Positions 31,338-33,083 of a stretch of DNA of 33,083 bases are shown here, piece after piece (the first letter of the stretch is position 1; each line of letters begins with the position of its first letter). Source of the DNA: Bacteroidota bacterium (GTDB lineage: Bacteria > Bacteroidota > Ignavibacteria > Kryptoniales > JAKASW01); contig JAMCQL010000001.1 of NCBI GenBank assembly GCA_023381615.1, positions 1 through 33,083 of the forward strand. Reading direction: 5' to 3'. A model generated the notes under the pieces. That model was not told where the DNA came from, made no database searches, and saw nothing but the letters and a program-made list of their open reading frames with translations. Position numbers and translations under genes: made by a program.

Positions 31338-33083
31338 CTTGCACCTCGGTCTGTTTATTCTCAACCGATAATTTCACAGATGATAACTTCCTTGCTACAG
31401 TCTCCTCGGTGAAACGTCTGTACATCGAAATTGCAAGACCGATGAAAAGAAGAATCGATCCGGCCCACAAGAACCCAATCAAGGGTTTTTTGCTGATCTC
31501 TGCGGTCAAAACAGGCATCATTGCGGCTTTTGACATGTTGCTTGAATGAACGACCAATCTCACGCTTGCTCCGCTGTTCGCTCCGCCCATGCCAACGTTC
31601 ATGTCCATAATGATCAACATGTGGCCGAAGGCTTCCGCCGGAACAGCGTTCTGCTTCCCGCTCGTGAAGTTCAAAGAGGGAGCGACTTGAATGGTCTTCC
31701 CGTCTTTAGATGCGCTTATCACAGCAGAAACGCCGAAACCTCCGCCCTGTTCCATTGCGGCGTGTCCCGCCGAATTCATGTCAAATCTTACAAGCGTGAG
31801 TTGCGTTCCGTCGGCCAGCTTCGTCGGCTTCCCTTTTTCGAGCGTAACAACATCTACGTCGTTCTTTCCCATTGAAGGACTGGAACCGTTGTCAATCGCC
31901 ATCGGACTTACATAAAGATCATAACTGAAATAACTCTTGATGTCGGGTTCGCGCATCGTCCCCTGGTTGTAATCGCTGTAGTACATGACCGGTTTGAGGT
32001 CGGTCGTCGATGCGCCATTCTGAAGGCGAACGACATACGCATCCTTGCCGTCAACCTTGGCATTTCCCGTGTAAGTAAATTCATGCCCGTAAACTTTTAC
32101 CGGACTTCCTTCAGGAAGCTGAACGGTCGTTTTGGATTCGAGCGCGGTCGAAGCAACTATGCCGATAAACATCAACGCCAAACCGGCGTGAGAAATCGGA
32201 CCGCCGACATATCTCGGATTTCCATGAATTATTCTCAGCATTGCGGCAAAGTGCGCGACAAAGGCAAATGCGGCTGTGCTCATTATGATTATCGCCCAAA
32301 TGTCTTTCACGGAAAGTAACAACGCTGCGATCGCCGTGAGCAAGGCTGCGGCAACAGGCAAAACAAGATTTTTCCTGAATGCTTTTTTGTCGGTTTTATC
32401 CCACCAGACAATCTGTGCAAAACCGATCAGAGCAATAATAAGGAACCCGAGCGGGAGGCTTGTTGTCACGTAATATGAGGAGTCAACCGCAGTTGGTTTT
32501 CCCTGGAGCAGTCCAGTGATTATGGGAGAGGAGGTTCCTACGAGGATGAAAAGCGACAGCACAGAGAGGGAAGCTGCGCCTATGAACAACGCGTTCTCTC
32601 GCGACAACAAATTGTGGCTTACCCCCACGCTCGGAATTGATTTTCTGTTTCTAAAGAACGGGACGAAACCCAGCACCAGGTATGTCCCGATCAAAACTAA
32701 AAGAATTATATAAACACTCTTTCCTGGATCCTCGAAAGCATGGACGGAAGTGTCCCCTAACACGCCGCTGCGAGTCAGGAAAGTGCTGTAGAGAACAAGA
32801 ATGAAACTTATTATCGTCAATGCGAAACTTGTTTTTAGATAACCCTTTGTTCTCCTGCCGACTAAAATCGTATGAAGTGCGGCGGCGGAGAATAACCATG
32901 GTATCAGAGAGGAATTTTCAACTGGATCCCATCCCCAGAAACCTCCCCAGCCGAGCGTTATGTATGCCCAGTAACCGCCGATGATAACTCCAGCGCCAAG
33001 TGTCAACACACTTAATAGAAGCCACGGCTGAAGGTATCCTGCCCAGTTGACGTAATCCTTCTTGATGAGTCCCGCAGCGGCGT
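31324..33083 (-). CDS. ccmF: Cytochrome c-type biogenesis protein CcmF, N-terminus beyond window
   Basis: The frame is open to the window edge: residues upstream of the first start-like codon (33009) read AAAGLIKKDYVNWAGYLQPW, still CcmF-like, so the gene is cut by the end of the sequence, not starting at 33009. The WWD domain is present (WGGFWGWDPVENSSLIPWL), with TxxTRSGVLGDTSVHAF and the C-terminal periplasmic beta-rich section and last helix (GFLWAGSILLFIGLAI). CcmF ligates haem from CcmE to apocytochrome c at the periplasmic face. About 190 N-terminal residues are missing. The last 14 bases overlap the start of the Cys-rich gene. Confidence 0.93.
   Translation of the reverse strand, partial: AAAGLIKKDYVNWAGYLQPWLLLSVLTLGAGVIIGGYWAYITLGWGGFWGWDPVENSSLIPWLFSAAALHTILVGRRTKGYLKTSFALTIISFILVLYSTFLTRSGVLGDTSVHAFEDPGKSVYIILLVLIGTYLVLGFVPFFRNRKSIPSVGVSHNLLSRENALFIGAASLSVLSLFILVGTSSPIITGLLQGKPTAVDSSYYVTTSLPLGFLIIALIGFAQIVWWDKTDKKAFRKNLVLPVAAALLTAIAALLLSVKDIWAIIIMSTAAFAFVAHFAAMLRIIHGNPRYVGGPISHAGLALMFIGIVASTALESKTTVQLPEGSPVKVYGHEFTYTGNAKVDGKDAYVVRLQNGASTTDLKPVMYYSDYNQGTMREPDIKSYFSYDLYVSPMAIDNGSSPSMGKNDVDVVTLEKGKPTKLADGTQLTLVRFDMNSAGHAAMEQGGGFGVSAVISASKDGKTIQVAPSLNFTSGKQNAVPAEAFGHMLIIMDMNVGMGGANSGASVRLVVHSSNMSKAAMMPVLTAEISKKPLIGFLWAGSILLFIGLAISMYRRFTEETVARKLSSVKLSVENKQTEVQGVEN

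Overview
The window looks like a chromosomal segment from a bacterium of the Bacteroidota/Chlorobiota lineage, most likely Ignavibacteria-like. The main clue is a secreted protein (23556-27578) whose C-terminus carries the NYPNPFNP...GxYFYRL...KMLMIK type of type IX secretion sorting domain, common in Ignavibacteria and relatives. ClpC, CcmF (system I cytochrome c maturation), PiT and a long-leader SpoIIE-type phosphatase fit that assignment. It is inference from protein style only; there is no rRNA or other marker, and I saw no tRNA or CRISPR array.

Layout. 1-161: end of an IS3-like insertion sequence. 281-2722: membrane-anchored PP2C/SpoIIE phosphatase. 2723-3294: a 570-base stretch made almost entirely of palindromic and mosaic repeats. 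3295-4261: HisN/inositol-monophosphatase-like enzyme and a 38-residue lysine-rich protein. 4705-7221: clpC with its own terminator. 7572-9221: DUF47 regulator plus PiT phosphate transporter. 9230-9862: a decayed second copy of the polA 3' end, a small Cys-containing protein and more repeats. 9863-12646: DNA polymerase I, for which a GTG start with a good Shine-Dalgarno is chosen. 12860-13651: Yip1-like membrane protein. 13808-17677: a tightly overlapping five-gene operon of an IF-2B-like protein and a complete ECF transporter (S, T and two ATPases). 17771-20571: a sensor histidine kinase with a receiver-like tail plus a small degenerate receiver. 20756-23312: RqcH/NFACT protein, divergent from an alkyltransferase-like protein and a YbaK deacylase. 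23556-30373: four genes for exported proteins, all on the minus strand (T9SS beta-helix protein, outer-membrane barrel, secreted Ig/TPR-like protein, lipoprotein metalloprotease). 30616-30780: remnant of an AraC-type regulator. 31008-33083: a duplicated Cys-rich protein overlapping the end of ccmF, which runs off the window.

The most interesting units are three. The IF-2B-like/ECF operon has two ATPases whose motif losses all fall on the same composite ATP site. The 109-residue protein with two identical CxxC-x8-C-x7-C modules is translationally coupled to ccmF. The histidine kinase is paired with a receiver-like protein lacking the acidic pair. Several intergenic stretches are built from repeat types that, from memory, recur across unrelated phyla; these and the IS end and polA relic show an active history of small insertions.
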